Shown here: one piece after another, positions 17,971 to 25,689 of the stretch
Position numbering within the stretch: the first letter of the stretch is position 1
Layout of the letters: every line of letters begins with the position of its first letter
Source: Moraxella cuniculi DSM 21768
GTDB taxonomy: Bacteria; Pseudomonadota; Gammaproteobacteria; Pseudomonadales; Moraxellaceae
Length of the DNA: 64,000 nucleotides
NCBI RefSeq assembly: GCF_900156515.1
Contig: NZ_FTNU01000004.1
Coordinates: forward strand, 1-64,000
Direction: 5' to 3'
Made by a program: the position numbers and the translations under genes
Notes under the pieces: model-generated
Told to the model about the DNA's origin: nothing
Databases searched by the model: none
Seen by the model: only the letters and a program-made list of their open reading frames with translations

Positions 17971-18486
17971 ATGAGTCAGACGGCGGCATCTTATGTGTCA
18001 AAATACAATATAGCAGCACGCATTTTTCACTGGGTGGGTGCGGCATTGATTGTTGCGGCGGTGGTAATTATCAATCAAGGTGAGGAGTTTATCAGCCTGC
18101 ATAAATCAGTGGGGTTTAGCTTTTTGATTTGGACGGTTTTGCGTTTGATTAATCGCTTTGTCAGTGCAGCACCAAGCCCTGTGGCGATGTCGAAGTTGCA
18201 GCACGGATTGTCAGTTGCGGTACATGGCTTGTTGTATGTGGCGATGCTCGCCATGCCGCTGACAGGCTTACTTGCTTCGATGGCGTTTGGCTATGGGGTG
18301 AATGTTTTTGGCGTGCTGCCAATTGCAGGATTTGCAACGCCCAATGACGAGCTGGGCAGTATGATGATGAACCTGCACAAGAATTTGATTTGGCCAGCCT
18401 TGCTTGCATTGGTGGCGGCTCATATTTTGGCAGCACTGTATCATCAGTTTGTCATGAAGGACAAGCTACTATCTCGTATGCTATAA
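17971..18486 (+). CDS. Cytochrome b561 family protein
   Basis: A 171-residue inner-membrane di-haem protein with four membrane segments, related to E. coli CybB. Candidate haem-ligand histidines are H20 (RIFHW), H44 (SLHKSVG), H85 (AVHGLLY), H136 (NLHKN), H151 and H158. It probably passes electrons from quinol to an acceptor such as superoxide or a periplasmic partner; this is family knowledge, not shown here. AAAAGGAG lies 7 bp before the ATG at 17971, so starts further upstream are rejected. The gene stands alone and ends at a terminator. Confidence 0.9.
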   Translation: MSQTAASYVSKYNIAARIFHWVGAALIVAAVVIINQGEEFISLHKSVGFSFLIWTVLRLINRFVSAAPSPVAMSKLQHGLSVAVHGLLYVAMLAMPLTGLLASMAFGYGVNVFGVLPIAGFATPNDELGSMMMNLHKNLIWPALLALVAAHILAALYHQFVMKDKLLSRML

Positions 18487-18523
18487 ATGCTCGTGTACAA
18501 TGATCGGTATGGCTATCAGACTG

Positions 18524-18548
18524 GGTCAAGTTTTGCTTGACCTTTTTA
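18524..18548 (+). terminator. Intrinsic terminator after the cytochrome b561 gene
   Basis: GGTCAAG (18524-18530) pairs with CTTGACC (18536-18542), with a 5-base loop, then TTTTT. Confidence 0.88.
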
Positions 18549-18660
18549 TATTTTTGGGTGATGGTTGTAGTGGGTTTGTGGCGGCTTGATTTGTTGATTA
18601 ACAAATAAGGCATTTATTCCAAAATAAGCTGTGCTACCAAAGCACAAGATGATGTTTGAA

Positions 18661-18718
18661 AGGTGGATTGTTAATGAATCCACCTAGATTAAAAAAAACC
18701 GCCGATATTCTCGGCGGT
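18661..18718 (-). terminator. Terminator of prs, with a second hairpin beside it
   Basis: ACCGCCGA (18698-18705) and TCGGCGGT (18711-18718) form a GC-rich stem. Read leftwards it is followed by eight T residues (A run 18691-18698), a strong intrinsic terminator 12 bp after the prs stop. A second perfect stem, AGGTGGATT (18661-18669) with AATCCACCT (18677-18685), lies beyond it and has no T tail. Confidence 0.85.
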
Positions 18719-18729
18719 CAGAGTGCAAA

Positions 18730-19683
18730 TCAGACATCGTACTCAAACATGGCACTGATGGATTCTTCGTTATTGATACGACGCAATGCTTCGGCAATCA
18801 TCGCAGCAATACTGACTTGGCGAATATTGGCACAGGCAGCGGCAGCCTCTGACAATGGAATGGTATCGGTAACAACCAGCTCGTCAAGTGCAGAATTGGC
18901 AATGGTCTCGATTGCCTTGCCTGATAATACAGGGTGGGTGATGTAACCAACCACACGGTTGGCACCGTTGTCTTTTAGGGCTTGGGCGGCCTTGCATAGC
19001 GTGCCTGCGGTATCAACAATATCATCAACGATGACGCAATCACGACCAGAAACATCACCAATGATATGCATGACTTGCGATTCATTGGCACGGGCACGGC
19101 GTTTGTCAATGATGGCAAGGTCGGCATCGCCAAGCAGTTTTGCCATGGCACGAGCCCGCACAACGCCACCAACATCTGGCGAAACCACCATCAGGTTTTC
19201 GTAGTTTTGTTGCTTAAGGTCGCGTAACAACACAGGCGTGCCGTACAGATTGTCCACAGGCACATCAAAAAAGCCCTGAATCTGATCTGAATGCAAATCA
19301 ACCATCATCACACGATCAATGCCTGCAATTGATAGCATATCAGCAACAACTTTCGCTGAAATAGGCACACGAGCAGAGCGAGGGCGGCGATCTTGGCGAG
19401 CATAGCCAAAATAAGGAATCACAGCAGTGATACGACCTGCACTTGAGCGACGCAACGCATCAGCCAGCAGGACAATCTCCATCAGATTGTCGTTGGTTGG
19501 TACACAGGTTGGCTGCAAGATAAATACATCTTTGCCACGCACATTTTCTTTGACCTCAATGGCGATTTCACCATCAGAAAAGCGAGTAATATCCGCTTTG
19601 CCCAATGGAATGTGCAAGTTGTCGGCAACGGTTTGGGCAAGTTGTGGGTTGGCACTACCTGAAAAGACAGCCATATATGACAT
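18730..19683 (-). CDS. prs: Ribose-phosphate pyrophosphokinase
   Basis: This 317-residue cytoplasmic enzyme makes PRPP from ribose 5-phosphate and ATP for nucleotide, histidine, tryptophan and NAD synthesis. The N terminus ([20 protein letters not shown]), the catalytic flexible loop, [13 protein letters not shown] and the PRPP-binding [15 protein letters not shown] all match the family. AGGA precedes the ATG at 19683. It is downstream of the two tRNA-Gln genes and ispE in the order usual for related bacteria. The tRNA-side terminator separates most tRNA transcripts from it. Confidence 0.97.
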   Translation of the reverse strand: MSYMAVFSGSANPQLAQTVADNLHIPLGKADITRFSDGEIAIEVKENVRGKDVFILQPTCVPTNDNLMEIVLLADALRRSSAGRITAVIPYFGYARQDRRPRSARVPISAKVVADMLSIAGIDRVMMVDLHSDQIQGFFDVPVDNLYGTPVLLRDLKQQNYENLMVVSPDVGGVVRARAMAKLLGDADLAIIDKRRARANESQVMHIIGDVSGRDCVIVDDIVDTAGTLCKAAQALKDNGANRVVGYITHPVLSGKAIETIANSALDELVVTDTIPLSEAAAACANIRQVSIAAMIAEALRRINNEESISAMFEYDV

Positions 19684-19834
19684 GGTAAAAATCCTATAAA
19701 AGCGAATTGGGGCTAAAGAGCCATCAAATTTGGGTATATTTTAGCATTTTTGAGCAAAAAATTACACAATCTTTGCTGTTTTTTGGCGGTTTTTGTGATA
19801 ATTTTTGCCACCGTGCAATAAGGCGGTACTGATA

Positions 19835-19870
19835 CAAAAAAATCAAGCCAACCGATTGGCTGGCTTGATT
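19835..19870 (-). terminator. Terminator after the tRNA-Gln pair
   Basis: AATCAAGCCA (19841-19850) and TGGCTTGATT (19861-19870) form a 10-bp stem. On the minus strand it is followed by seven T residues. It lies 6 bp beyond the CCA end of the second tRNA. Confidence 0.85.
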
Positions 19871-19876
19871 TGGATT

Positions 19877-19952
19877 TGGCAGAGGTAGCTGGACTCGAAC
19901 CAACGAATGTCAGGATCAAAACCTGATGCCTTACCAACTTGGCGATACCCCT
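19877..19952 (-). tRNA. tRNA-Gln (anticodon TTG), second of two
   Basis: The minus strand reads AGGGGTATCGCC at the 5' end, an anticodon loop TTTTGAT (anticodon TTG, reading CAA), the T-loop GGTTCGAGTCC, and an encoded CCA end. The acceptor stem pairs fully with one G-T. It is 76 nt including CCA. The sequence is identical to the copy at 20017-20092, 64 bp away. Confidence 0.95.
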
Positions 19953-20016
19953 AAGGTGCAATTTTAAAGATTGCGAACTTTGACTTGTAAAATGCAGTGC
20001 ATTATCACAAGAAAAT

Positions 20017-20092
20017 TGGCAGAGGTAGCTGGACTCGAACCAACGAATGTCAGGATCAAAACCTGATGCCTTACCAACTTGGCGATACCCCT
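20017..20092 (-). tRNA. tRNA-Gln (anticodon TTG), first of two
   Basis: Identical over all 76 nt to the copy at 19877-19952, with the same TTG anticodon and encoded CCA. It lies between ispE and prs on the same strand. The two copies share no long flanking identity, so only the tRNA itself is duplicated or kept identical. Confidence 0.95.
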
Positions 20093-20188
20093 GTATAGGC
20101 AAAAAATTATACCAAATTTTTGTCAAATTGCAAGAATTTTTCCAAAAATTTATTGAAAATTTATATAAGTTATTGAAAAATAATAATT

Positions 20189-21079
20189 TTATAAATTTTC
20201 TGATGCAGGATAGAGACTGTCAGCAACCACGCAGGGACAAGGGGCGGACAGTTGCCATGCGGTTAATTCGGACAAATCAATGTGGGCAGGAATTGGCAAA
20301 AAAACTGTGCTGCCTGTACCAGTTAGCCTTGGGTGGGTGTTGGTGATGGCAGCCAAGCGTTGCAAATAATCTAAGGCGGTGGCGACTTGGGTGTTGATTT
20401 TGCTGGCGATGGCTTCAAAGGCGTTGTAAAAGCCAGCCTCCAAGCGTTCGCCGTATTCCAAATAGCGTGCGTTAATATTGTCCAAGAGGGCGTGATTTTT
20501 GTTCAGCTCTGGGTGGGCAAATAATGTTTTGGTTGCCAAATGAGCCTGCGGAAAAAGCAGCAAGTAGCGAGCAGCGGGCAGTGATAGTGCTGATAGCTCA
20601 TCACCAATGCCCAAAGCGTGTGCGTCTGCTTGCTGGGCGTGGCTGAAAATAAAAAATGGCACATCTGCCCCCAAAGTCCTGCCAATGGCGAGCAGCTCAT
20701 CAGTGGACAGGTTTAGTTGCCACAGTTGGTTTAGGGTGATAAGCGTGGTGGCACAATTGCTTGAGCCACCGCCCAATCCTGCACCTGTGGGGATTTTTTT
20801 GTCCAGATGAATGGCGATGGGCGTGGCAGCATCTGGGTAGCGTGTTGCCAAAGCAGTCGTGGCACGGCTGATTAGGTTGTCGTGCAGGTTGGCGGTCAAG
20901 GTATCAGCACCTGTCAAGGTTAATAATGGTGCATCAGCAGCAGCTGGCATAAATGTCAGCCAATCACCAAAATCCAAAGCACGAAAGACACTTTGGATAT
21001 TGTGATAGCCGTCATCTCGCTTGGCAGTAATGTGCAAAAATAAGTTGATTTTGGCAGGAGAAAATACTGTCAAAGACAT
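20189..21079 (-). CDS. ispE: 4-diphosphocytidyl-2-C-methyl-D-erythritol kinase IspE
   Basis: A 296-residue GHMP kinase that phosphorylates the 2-hydroxyl of CDP-methylerythritol in the non-mevalonate isoprenoid pathway. The N-terminal FSPAKINLFLHI with catalytic lysine, the ATP loop PTGAGLGGGSSN and the C-terminal TGTGSTVF are intact. The ATG at 21079 is chosen: AGG lies 6 bp upstream and it removes an overlap with lolB that a TTG start at 21100 would create. lolB ends 7 bp upstream, so the two are one operon. Confidence 0.96.
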   Translation of the reverse strand: MSLTVFSPAKINLFLHITAKRDDGYHNIQSVFRALDFGDWLTFMPAAADAPLLTLTGADTLTANLHDNLISRATTALATRYPDAATPIAIHLDKKIPTGAGLGGGSSNCATTLITLNQLWQLNLSTDELLAIGRTLGADVPFFIFSHAQQADAHALGIGDELSALSLPAARYLLLFPQAHLATKTLFAHPELNKNHALLDNINARYLEYGERLEAGFYNAFEAIASKINTQVATALDYLQRLAAITNTHPRLTGTGSTVFLPIPAHIDLSELTAWQLSAPCPCVVADSLYPASENL

Positions 21080-21086
21080 AGGTAGC

Positions 21087-21707
21087 CTATTGATGAGCAA
21101 TGGTCAGGGTAACACGATGACCGTCAGCGTGCGTGATTTGTAACCGTGTTGGTAGATTGGTTTGGTTATAAGAAAATTCTGCAACCCATGCACCATTAAC
21201 AGCACGCACTAGGCGACCTGTGGCATCTTGAGTGCTGTCAGAGTCGCTGGGCGATATGCGACCAACAATCCAATAGGGCAACTGGGAAATGGGAGCTTGC
21301 CAGCCTGTTGCATTGTACAACAAAGCCTCTGGACTGTCCGCTGTGATTGTGCCTGTGCGTTCGCTTGAGAGCGTGGCAGTTGTGCCATCATAGCGGATCT
21401 CAGTCGCTCCAATGCCCAACGCCCCTGTCAAATCCATTGCAAATCTCTCACCTTGTTGCGACCAAGCGTAGAATGCACTGCCTGATTGCCTACCATCTTG
21501 TGTCAGGGTGATGATGCCAATCTTGCCTGTGATGGCAAATTGAATCGGTGCGTCAGCAGTTTGGGGGGTGCTTGATGGCGTAATGCCTTGTGTGGTTGCA
21601 CAGCCGCCAAGCAATAAGACGGTCAGCCCGCAAGACAGGACGGCTTTTTTGATGGTGATTGCCACTGGGCGTTGGGCTGGCAAATCATGTGCTGTAGTGT
21701 TATTCAT
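21087..21707 (-). CDS. lolB: Outer-membrane lipoprotein insertion protein LolB
   Basis: This 206-residue protein is itself an outer-membrane lipoprotein and receives lipoproteins from LolA. The signal has an unusually long N-terminal stretch (about 20 residues before the hydrophobic core) and ends LLLGGC (Cys36). The mature part has the LolB strand pattern: FAITGKIGIITLTQDGRQSG, AFYAWSQQGERFAMDLTGAL and LPYWIVGR. It is encoded between a TPR protein and ispE, the common lolB-ispE-prs arrangement opposite hemA. Confidence 0.92.
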   Translation of the reverse strand: MNNTTAHDLPAQRPVAITIKKAVLSCGLTVLLLGGCATTQGITPSSTPQTADAPIQFAITGKIGIITLTQDGRQSGSAFYAWSQQGERFAMDLTGALGIGATEIRYDGTTATLSSERTGTITADSPEALLYNATGWQAPISQLPYWIVGRISPSDSDSTQDATGRLVRAVNGAWVAEFSYNQTNLPTRLQITHADGHRVTLTIAHQ

Positions 21708-21736
21708 AAGTGGATTACCGTTTGTGCTTGGATTGA

Positions 21737-23782
21737 TTAATAAATCTGACTGTCAAGCTGTACATCTTGGTTGTTTAAGAAACGAGTTTGGAGATCGGCA
21801 AGCAGTGTATTGACCGCTTCGGTATCGCCCAATCCTTGATAAGCACGCAACAAAGTAATGCCAGCAGGCAGTGTTGGCATGACTTCATAAGGGGCTTGTA
21901 GATAGTCAATGACCGCATCGTAATTGTTCTGAGCCAGGGCATGATTGGCAAGCACCAATAGGGCATCAAGCTGCAATTGACTGTCGTAGCTTGGGTCATC
22001 AAAGTTGATATTGCTGATTGCCAAGGCAGTGTCCAATGCCTGTGCGTCATTGGGGTTTTGGCTTAGGCGAAATTTGGCATCTGCCAGTTGATAGTAGGGG
22101 TTAAAGCTATCAATCTCAAGCAGGCGATTGATGGCTTGTCGCTTATCTTCTGGCTCCAATTCATCTTCTAACAATTGAAAACTGGCATACAGCAGACGAT
22201 CGTCATTGGTCAGCTCACGATTGGCGATGGTGAGCAGGTCTTTGGCTTGTTGTTTGTTGCCTTGCCGCAAATAAATCTCCGCCTGCAAGATATAACTGTC
22301 GGTGGCATAAGAGCTAAACTCATCACGCAATCGCACCAGTGCCTTGATGGCAGCATCGCTGTTGTTTTCTGCCAAATAAAACCCGACGGTTTTTTTGGTG
22401 GCATCAAGCACATATTCGTAGTGATTGACCTTTTCATAATGCAGTCGTGCATTGGTTGTATCGCCCAGCCGTTCATAGCCGATACCGATGTAATAATTGG
22501 CTTGGTTGGCGATGTCTGGCAGTTTGGTGAGCGGCTCAAGCAAAGCAATGGCATCGGCAAAACGGGCACTGTCTAGCCCGACCAATCCAGCCAATAGCGT
22601 AATGTCTTTGTCTTTGGTGTTTTTTACCGCTTCATTGAGCAGTTGCCATGCTTTGGTCAAATCGCCTGTTTCGATAAGATAGCGAGCTTCGTATAGATAT
22701 AGCTCTTTTTCGGTTGGTTGTTGTTTGCGTGCTTGCGATAAAAATTGCCACAGCTCGTCCATGCGACCAGCAGCACGCAGTACATTGAGCTTTAGCGTGA
22801 TGAATGCTAGGTTGGTAGGCTCACTGGCAAGGGCTTGGTTGATGTGCAATCGTGCCGCTTCAGGGTCGTTTAGCCCCATCAAGATACCAGCACGCAACAC
22901 AGCAATGGAGGCGTTGGTCTCGCCCAGTCCTTGCAGGGCGTATAACAAAGCACGCTTGTCTTCGGCTTTTGGTGGAATAATACCTGTCAAAATTTGCCCC
23001 AAATCAGCACGAGGATCGTAGTGCAAAATGGTTGAAAGCATGGCGGCGGCTTGTTTGTACTCACCTGCCTTGAGTGCCAAATGCGTTACATAAAACCAAG
23101 CAGGCATATGCTCAGGGTTGGTGGCTTGCCATGCACTGGCGAAGGCAAGTGATTTGTTGGGCGTTTCGTATTCAATGGACAAAGATAAAGCACGCTCAAA
23201 CACGCTGGTGGCATTTTTTTTAAAAGATTCCATCTTATAAATGCTTAACGCTTTGGCAATCTCGCCTCGATCGGCGGCAAATTCAGCCTTGAGCAATGCG
23301 TACAAATCGGGCGTATCAAGCACAGGCTCGATATCATCGGCAATCAGCGTGTCATCAGAGAGCATGGCGGCAATATCTGCCTGCAAATCAGGCTCACCAG
23401 TTGCCAGCGTATCATCTGTCATCAGCAAAGATGGCAAGGGGTCATCATTGCCATCATCAGGCAATGACGGCGGTGCGTCATCGATATCGGTGGCGTCTGC
23501 TTGCTCGGTGGCATCAGGGCTATTTTCTGCTTGGGGTGCAGGCTTATAAAAAGGCAATAATATCCTAAGCAAAGGATCGAAGATGTTCGCTTGAGCATTG
23601 GTTGCCATCAGCGAAGTGCCAATCAACAGGGTGGCACTTAGGCACAGGGTGAGCGTTGATGGGCGATGGGCAGATTTGCTGTGTGAACATTTTGGTGGGC
23701 AAATTGTAGGTGCAGGCTGATAAGCCACACGCTTGGTGTTGCCTTTTCGCCAAATTCGCCGATTGCACCAAAATTGCTTCAT
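21737..23782 (-). CDS. Exported tetratricopeptide-repeat protein
   Basis: About 681 residues from the ATG at 23782; an earlier TTG at 23803 is less likely. A basic N terminus of about 45 residues precedes a hydrophobic signal segment ending near ATNAQA, so the protein is probably periplasmic or outer-membrane associated. An acidic low-complexity region (DDAPPSLPDDGNDDPLPS and on) follows. From about residue 150 to the end there are many TPR-like helix pairs, e.g. NYYIGIGYERLGDTTNARLH and YILQAEIYLRQGNKQQAKDL. Homologues stand before lolB in related bacteria. Function is unknown; a scaffold role is all the repeats suggest. It is first in the leftward lolB-ispE unit. Confidence 0.85.
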   Translation of the reverse strand: MKQFWCNRRIWRKGNTKRVAYQPAPTICPPKCSHSKSAHRPSTLTLCLSATLLIGTSLMATNAQANIFDPLLRILLPFYKPAPQAENSPDATEQADATDIDDAPPSLPDDGNDDPLPSLLMTDDTLATGEPDLQADIAAMLSDDTLIADDIEPVLDTPDLYALLKAEFAADRGEIAKALSIYKMESFKKNATSVFERALSLSIEYETPNKSLAFASAWQATNPEHMPAWFYVTHLALKAGEYKQAAAMLSTILHYDPRADLGQILTGIIPPKAEDKRALLYALQGLGETNASIAVLRAGILMGLNDPEAARLHINQALASEPTNLAFITLKLNVLRAAGRMDELWQFLSQARKQQPTEKELYLYEARYLIETGDLTKAWQLLNEAVKNTKDKDITLLAGLVGLDSARFADAIALLEPLTKLPDIANQANYYIGIGYERLGDTTNARLHYEKVNHYEYVLDATKKTVGFYLAENNSDAAIKALVRLRDEFSSYATDSYILQAEIYLRQGNKQQAKDLLTIANRELTNDDRLLYASFQLLEDELEPEDKRQAINRLLEIDSFNPYYQLADAKFRLSQNPNDAQALDTALAISNINFDDPSYDSQLQLDALLVLANHALAQNNYDAVIDYLQAPYEVMPTLPAGITLLRAYQGLGDTEAVNTLLADLQTRFLNNQDVQLDSQIY

Positions 23783-23816
23783 GATGAGTATAAACCACGC
23801 CAAATCCCAAAACTAT

Positions 23817-23844
23817 ATTATAAGGCTGTTTTTGATAAGTGCAA
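23817..23844 (-). promoter_or_regulatory. Promoter of the TPR-lolB-ispE unit
   Basis: On the minus strand TTGCAC (23839-23844) and TATAAT (23817-23822) are separated by 16 bp, a good sigma-70 promoter. The -10 lies 34 bp upstream of the chosen start. Confidence 0.65.
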
Positions 23845-23974
23845 ATAAAACCAACAAAAAATGACAAGAAAATTGCAAAAATATCCCACTTGGGCTGATT
23901 TGTTACCAAGTTTTTGTCAAAAATGATTGTCGGCAGAAAAATTTAGCAAAACCATGCGTAATTTCTTGGCGAAT

Positions 23975-24005
23975 TTGCCACAAAAACGCCGTTAGCTGTT
24001 ATAAT
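23975..24005 (+). promoter_or_regulatory. Promoter of hemA
   Basis: An extended -10 TGTTATAAT ends at 24005, with TTGCCA at 23975-23980 (19-bp spacer). The hemA ATG lies 39 bp downstream. Confidence 0.6.
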
Positions 24006-24044
24006 AGGCAGTTTAATTATTTGTGCCATTTTTGACGGTTTTTT

Positions 24045-25397
24045 ATGAGATTAGCGGTTATCGGAGTCAATCATAAGACTGCCCCTGTTGCGTTAAGGGA
24101 GCGGTTGTCGTTTGGCTCGGATATGCCACAGGCAATCACGCAATTGTCATCACAGGTTGCAGGTTGTGCCATTGTCTCAACTTGCAATCGCAGCGAGCTG
24201 TATGTAGGCATTACTGATAACTCTGCCGCTGATGAGATGATGGCAGATGATGATGTCGTGCAGACAATGCCAGCAAACCTGCATGCCGTTGCCCAGTGGC
24301 TTGCTCAATTTAAAGGCGTAGCGTTTGATGAGATTGCACCTTATCTGTACACTTATCAAGATTCTCGTGCATTGAACCACTGGTTGCGTGTGGCAGCAGG
24401 GCTTGATTCGATGATATTGGGCGAGCCGCAGATTCTGGGGCAGATTCGCCAAGCGGTTGCCATCAGTCGCGAGCATGGCGGTGTTGATAGAGAGTTTGGC
24501 TGGCTGACTCAGCAAGTATTTGCCGCTGCTCGCACTGTCCGCCGTGATACCAAGCTTGGCGAACAGGCGGTAACTTTGGGCTTTGCCACTGCCAAACTTG
24601 CCACGCAGATTTTTGACAATCCAAGCGAGCTTAGTTTTTTGTTGGTGGCAGCAGGCGAGATGAACCGCTTGGTGGCTCATAATGTTGCCGCATTGGGCGT
24701 AAAAAAAATCATCATCGCCAACCGCAGTCCTGCACGAGCCGAAGCATTGGCCGATGAACTGCAAGCAATGGCAACAGCGGCAGGTCGGCAGTTGCAATTG
24801 CAGCTTGCCACGCTTGAGCAATTGCCAGAGATTTTGCCACAGGCGGATATTGTCAGCAGTTGCAGTGGCAGTATGCAAACGCTCATTGATGTGGCGATGG
24901 TTAAGCAAGCACTCAAGATTCGCCGCCATCAGCCGATGTTGTTGGTGGATTTGGCGGTGCCGCGAGACATTGAGTCGGCAGTTGGCGAGCTGGACGATGT
25001 GTATTTGTATTCGGTTGATGATTTGCAACATGTGATTGCAGGCAATATGGCAGAGCGTCAGCAGGCGGCTGTTGAGGCGGAATTGTTGGTTGGTCAGCTG
25101 GTTGCTGAGATAGAGGCACAAATGCAGGTTCAGCTGGCACGCAGTCATATCCACAATTATCGGCAGATGGCACAGGATTATACAGATTCGTTGTTGTCAG
25201 AGGCGATGGCACAGCTTGAGCAAGGTCAAGATGCCAAAGCTGTCTTGGAGCAATTTGCCCATCGTGTCAGTCGCACATTGATGCACAGTCCTTCACGACT
25301 TATCCGCCGCAGTGCCCAATATGGCGATAACAAGGTGCTAGAGATGGTGTCGCATGAGCTGCTGCATAGCCATCGCCAATCCAAATCTTCGCAATAA
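24045..25397 (+). CDS. hemA: Glutamyl-tRNA reductase HemA
   Basis: This 450-residue enzyme reduces glutamyl-tRNA to glutamate-1-semialdehyde, the first committed step of haem synthesis by the C5 route. The catalytic cysteine is Cys47 in IVSTCNRSELY. GLDSMILGEPQILGQIRQA and the NADPH-binding section (LLVAAGEMNRLVAHN, IIIANRSPARAEAL) follow. The C-terminal dimerisation helices end around MVSHELLHSHRQSK. It is somewhat longer than E. coli HemA (418), with an insert around residues 62-80 (DNSAADEMMADDDVVQ). It is divergent from the lolB unit; prfA does not follow. A repeat tract lies downstream. Confidence 0.97.
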   Translation: MRLAVIGVNHKTAPVALRERLSFGSDMPQAITQLSSQVAGCAIVSTCNRSELYVGITDNSAADEMMADDDVVQTMPANLHAVAQWLAQFKGVAFDEIAPYLYTYQDSRALNHWLRVAAGLDSMILGEPQILGQIRQAVAISREHGGVDREFGWLTQQVFAAARTVRRDTKLGEQAVTLGFATAKLATQIFDNPSELSFLLVAAGEMNRLVAHNVAALGVKKIIIANRSPARAEALADELQAMATAAGRQLQLQLATLEQLPEILPQADIVSSCSGSMQTLIDVAMVKQALKIRRHQPMLLVDLAVPRDIESAVGELDDVYLYSVDDLQHVIAGNMAERQQAAVEAELLVGQLVAEIEAQMQVQLARSHIHNYRQMAQDYTDSLLSEAMAQLEQGQDAKAVLEQFAHRVSRTLMHSPSRLIRRSAQYGDNKVLEMVSHELLHSHRQSKSSQ

Positions 25398-25520
25398 TTT
25401 TAGCCAGTAAGCCAAGGGCTGGAGGTGCAATCAATTGCCATAATCGGCTTGGCAAATTATCCTGCCAGATACGCCAAAACCTTTTATTAAAGTAGATTAA
25501 GCGTGTTAATTTGCTAATTG

Positions 25521-25616
25521 CAATTTTTCAATTTTTCAATTTTTCAATTTTTCAATTTTTCAATTTTTCAATTTTTCAATTTTTCAATTTTTCAATTTTT
25601 CAATTTTTCAATTTTT
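25521..25616. repeat. Octanucleotide tandem repeat, 12 copies of CAATTTTT
   Basis: Twelve exact, uninterrupted 8-bp units spanning 96 bp, in the gap between the convergent genes hemA (ends 25397) and etfQO (ends 25690). The unit length is not a multiple of three, so the tract shifts frame. The plus strand is open in all frames through it, while the minus strand has a stop in each. No gene with a start and ribosome-binding site reads through it. Perfect arrays of this type are slippage-prone, so the copy number probably varies between cells. Confidence 0.97.
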
Positions 25617-25650
25617 CCATGCGTTAAGTTTTATTAACTAATAAATTTAT

Positions 25651-25683
25651 AAAAATAAAAAACACGCCATTTGTAGGCGTGTT
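25651..25683 (-). terminator. Intrinsic terminator of etfQO
   Basis: AACACGCC (25661-25668) and GGCGTGTT (25676-25683) form an 8-bp stem. On the minus strand a T-rich tail follows (A-rich 25651-25662). It begins 6 bp past the stop codon. Confidence 0.85.
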
Positions 25684-25689
25684 GTTGTG

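Noticed and set aside
24177-25154. A 325-codon open frame on the minus strand opposite hemA.
   Set aside because: It lies entirely antisense to an unmistakable hemA, has Cys/His/Leu-rich composition typical of antisense frames in this codon usage, no ribosome-binding site and no recognisable domain.
25521-25616. CRISPR array or phase-variable coding repeat.
   Set aside because: The units are 8 bp with no spacers, so it is not CRISPR. No start codon and ribosome-binding site feed a frame through it, so coding phase variation is not supported.
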